The position numbers and the translations under genes were made by a program. A DNA stretch of 64,000 nucleotides from Dissophora ornata (lineage: Eukaryota > Mortierellomycota > Mortierellomycetes > Mortierellales > Mortierellaceae). Positions 62,003-64,000 of this stretch are shown in pieces (positions within the stretch are counted from its first letter, which is position 1; each line of letters begins with the position of its first letter). The notes under the pieces were generated by a model that saw only the letters and a program-made list of their open reading frames with translations, ran no database searches and was not told the DNA's origin. Location: positions 1 to 64,000 of the forward strand of contig MU616616.1 in the NCBI GenBank assembly GCA_025201705.1, read 5' to 3'.

Positions 62003-63189
62003 TGTGGATGAGGGATGAGGGATGAGGGATGTTAATCTAGAAGAAGGTATCAGACAAGTCCAGGTGCGCGGAGCCTGTCTATATTAAGCGTTATGTTTTT
62101 TTTTGAATAGGGTCCTTGACTTGAAATGGAATGAATGGAAAAATGGAAAAATGGAGGAATGAGGAAAAGATGTAAAGAAGTAAAGAAGCTGAAGCGCACG
62201 CATTGTCAGGCGAGAGCGTTGCGGCACGTTTGTTGTTTCTCCCGGGTTCCTTCCAGGCCCGAATTGTTAACATTTCCCTGGGTGACGAGGGTCACCGTTA
62301 GAAAATAAAAAAATTGCCGCGGCGGCAATGTAACCACTGTATTCATGAACCATGTCCGCGGCCAAGTGTACTGTAGTCTATTATTATTTTTTTTTCCCGA
62401 CGAGTTTAGTGTTCGTTGGCAATAATTTAGGTCATGCGAGGTCCAGTGCTGCATGTACAGTAAACGGGTATTGTTGCATCCAACACTTCGGCCTCTCTAT
62501 TCATGTTCGGGGACATCGACAGGAGAGAGAAAGTGCCGATTTTCGACCACAGATATCCTTGCAACCGATACTGGGAAGGAGTTTCCGAGTTAACAGCTAT
62601 CCGGCAACATTCGCATTTCAAACACATTGTGGAGTGAGTGAGACTCCACAGATCAGAACTGGAGATCTTTTCCAGGCAACTCAAAATGACATAGGAATGA
62701 TCTCTGAGAGAGGCCACTGTTTCATGGGACCGTGATAACCGTTTCTGGAAAAAGACTAACGGAAAATATTCCACCTCTGCTAATAGGAGAACAGGGTCAT
62801 TGCTGAAGTACACAGAATAGGCCTTGCTCCCGTTCAAAGGCACTTTACAGAACGTGTTTTATTGCTTTGGAATGCTTTTATTGCCAAAAACGAGCATTGA
62901 CCTGACCCTACAGGGTGGAGGGCAAAAATACCATTCTCTGTAGAGTGTGGTATTTAACATGAGTCTGTCATCGGAAACAAAGTGACCACACACGGCGTGT
63001 GTGGTTACTTTCCCTATGTGGCACTACCTGTCCGAGATTGCGACTAGCGTATTTGGTATCGGGCAGTGCTTGCTAGGCGAGACGAAACCTCCGAGGGGGA
63101 GGGGGGCCTTTTCTGCTCAGTGAGGATTAATGGCCTGCGAATTCGAATGTTTTTATTTCTTCAATGTGGCTGCTTACTTAAAACTGCTA
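62003..63189. other. VCX1 promoter side and ISC1 3' side
   Basis: About 1.2 kb. The first ~150 bp carry GATGAGG repeats (62008-62030) and GGAATGAATGGAAAAATGG-like tandem words near 62125-62160. No conserved frame, and nothing else recognised. Confidence 0.4.
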
Positions 63190-64000
63190 CTACTGGCTGT
63201 TGCTAATGTTAATGGTGTTGTTATTGTTACTGTGATAATTGCAGCGCTCAATGGTACCCTGTACCTCCTGGATTACATTGGCATAAGCGGAAACGGTTTC
63301 TCCTCCAAAGAAAAATCCATAGAATATGCAAGCTACCCAGCTGGATGAAAACATACTCAAACCAATCGCCATCAGCATCAGCACCGCCGTGCGTGATGTT
63401 GATGAGGCAGTACTACCCCAAGCTTTGTTGTTGTTGCCGATGTTGTTGTTATTGATATCTCTGTTGTCGTCATATAGATGGTCGACCCAAAGAAATCCTA
63501 GGAGCAAACCCAGTGTTCCAATGAGAAACATCGGTGTGAGGATTGCCAAAGTCCACATAGATTTTTTCTGTGCTCGAATAAGATGTTGTTCCAGCGCCAC
63601 CAAAACATGTTCCAGTAACTCGACAGTATCCTCGTCATTCTGGATTTCAGATGATATTTGCGCATGGGTTTGAGAAAGTTGACGAAGATTATGTTGATGA
63701 CGATGTGGGTGGATCTTGTTGAACGAGAACACAGCACGAACCGCAAAGTGATCGCTCACGTTTTTCGTCGACCCTCCAATTCCTGCCACTCGCTCTTGCA
63801 GAACCACGTCGACTTGTGAGCATTCCATCTCCATCCCAGAGCCTGTGCCTCGGCTGCTGCGGTTAAAAAAAATGTAGTCCAGCCGTTCGCCTATCGGATC
63901 CCCAGTCAATTGATTAGCCCATGCGGCGTGGCTCGTCCAGCTGTTCAACGGTGTGTCACAAGTAACGCCCAGGAGCGTGACGCCTTGCTCAGGCGACAAT
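63190..64000 (-). CDS. ISC1: Inositol-phosphosphingolipid phospholipase C (ISC1/nSMase2-type), C-terminal part
   Basis: The frame is open to the right edge, so only the last ~269 residues are present and the N-terminal catalytic part lies outside. Visible landmarks are SPEQGVTLLGVTCDTPLNSW, then GERLDYIFF, and VSDHFAVRAVF, whose Asp-His is the catalytic base pair of the DNase-I-like fold. Two hydrophobic spans follow (around TLAILTPMFLIG and AVLMLMAIGLSM), separated by an Asn-rich linker, matching the C-terminal membrane anchor of Isc1. The enzyme hydrolyses complex sphingolipids to ceramide. An Asn/Ile-rich tail ends the protein. The stop codon is at 63190-63192. Confidence 0.85.
   Translation of the reverse strand, partial: LSPEQGVTLLGVTCDTPLNSWTSHAAWANQLTGDPIGERLDYIFFNRSSRGTGSGMEMECSQVDVVLQERVAGIGGSTKNVSDHFAVRAVFSFNKIHPHRHQHNLRQLSQTHAQISSEIQNDEDTVELLEHVLVALEQHLIRAQKKSMWTLAILTPMFLIGTLGLLLGFLWVDHLYDDNRDINNNNIGNNNKAWGSTASSTSRTAVLMLMAIGLSMFSSSWVACIFYGFFFGGETVSAYANVIQEVQGTIERCNYHSNNNNTINISNSQ

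Overview
The window is eukaryotic and almost certainly fungal. Genes lie on both strands and are split by many short GT-AG introns, mostly about 50-130 nt. The product set (chitin synthase, Unc93-like permease, STE24, VCX1-type antiporter, ISC1-type phospholipase) is fungal. A full-length FANCI and a CSL-family factor, together with Ser/Gln-rich disordered tails and loosely packed genes, suggest an early-diverging lineage. My best guess is Mucoromycota/Mortierellomycota; that is inference from gene content, not from any database comparison. I see no prokaryotic operons, rRNA, convincing tRNA, CRISPR array or intact transposon.

Layout, left to right. 0-7.2 kb: PHOSPHO-type HAD phosphatase (+), WDR5/Swd3 (-), STE24 protease (+), mitochondrial SSB (-). 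7.9-16.2 kb: a single-pass surface-type protein (+), a chitin synthase with altered catalytic motifs (-), a peroxisomal ANT1/PMP47-type carrier (-). 16.9-25.6 kb: a 17-exon FANCI gene (+) and a bHLH factor (-). 25.6-33.8 kb: about 8.25 kb with no supportable gene. 33.8-45.4 kb: Unc93-like transporter (+), acylation-signal WW protein (+), CSL transcription factor (-), large Ser-rich protein of unknown role (-). 46-53 kb: a compact ELP6 / ANKRD39-like / APC13-like row (+), then an arrestin-fold adaptor (-). 53-64 kb: sparse, with a small DUF202/VTC1-like ORF (+), a DUF4442 hotdog protein (+), a vacuolar Ca2+/H+ antiporter (-), and the C-terminal part of an inositol-phosphosphingolipid phospholipase C that runs off the right edge (-).

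The genes look like ordinary housekeeping and regulatory loci rather than a cluster with one pathway. Functional themes are chromatin and transcription (WDR5, CSL, bHLH), genome maintenance and cell cycle (FANCI, mtSSB, APC13), tRNA modification (ELP6), cell wall and surface (chitin synthase, surface protein), and membrane transport, trafficking and lipids (STE24, carrier, Unc93, arrestin, VCX1, DUF202, ISC1). The observations most worth following are the FANCI gene with its conserved candidate ubiquitination lysine, the chitin synthase that lacks several signature residues, the very small APC13-like gene, and the CSL factor. Exon borders were read by eye from GT/AG sites, frame continuity and remembered family conservation; no alignment or RNA data were available.
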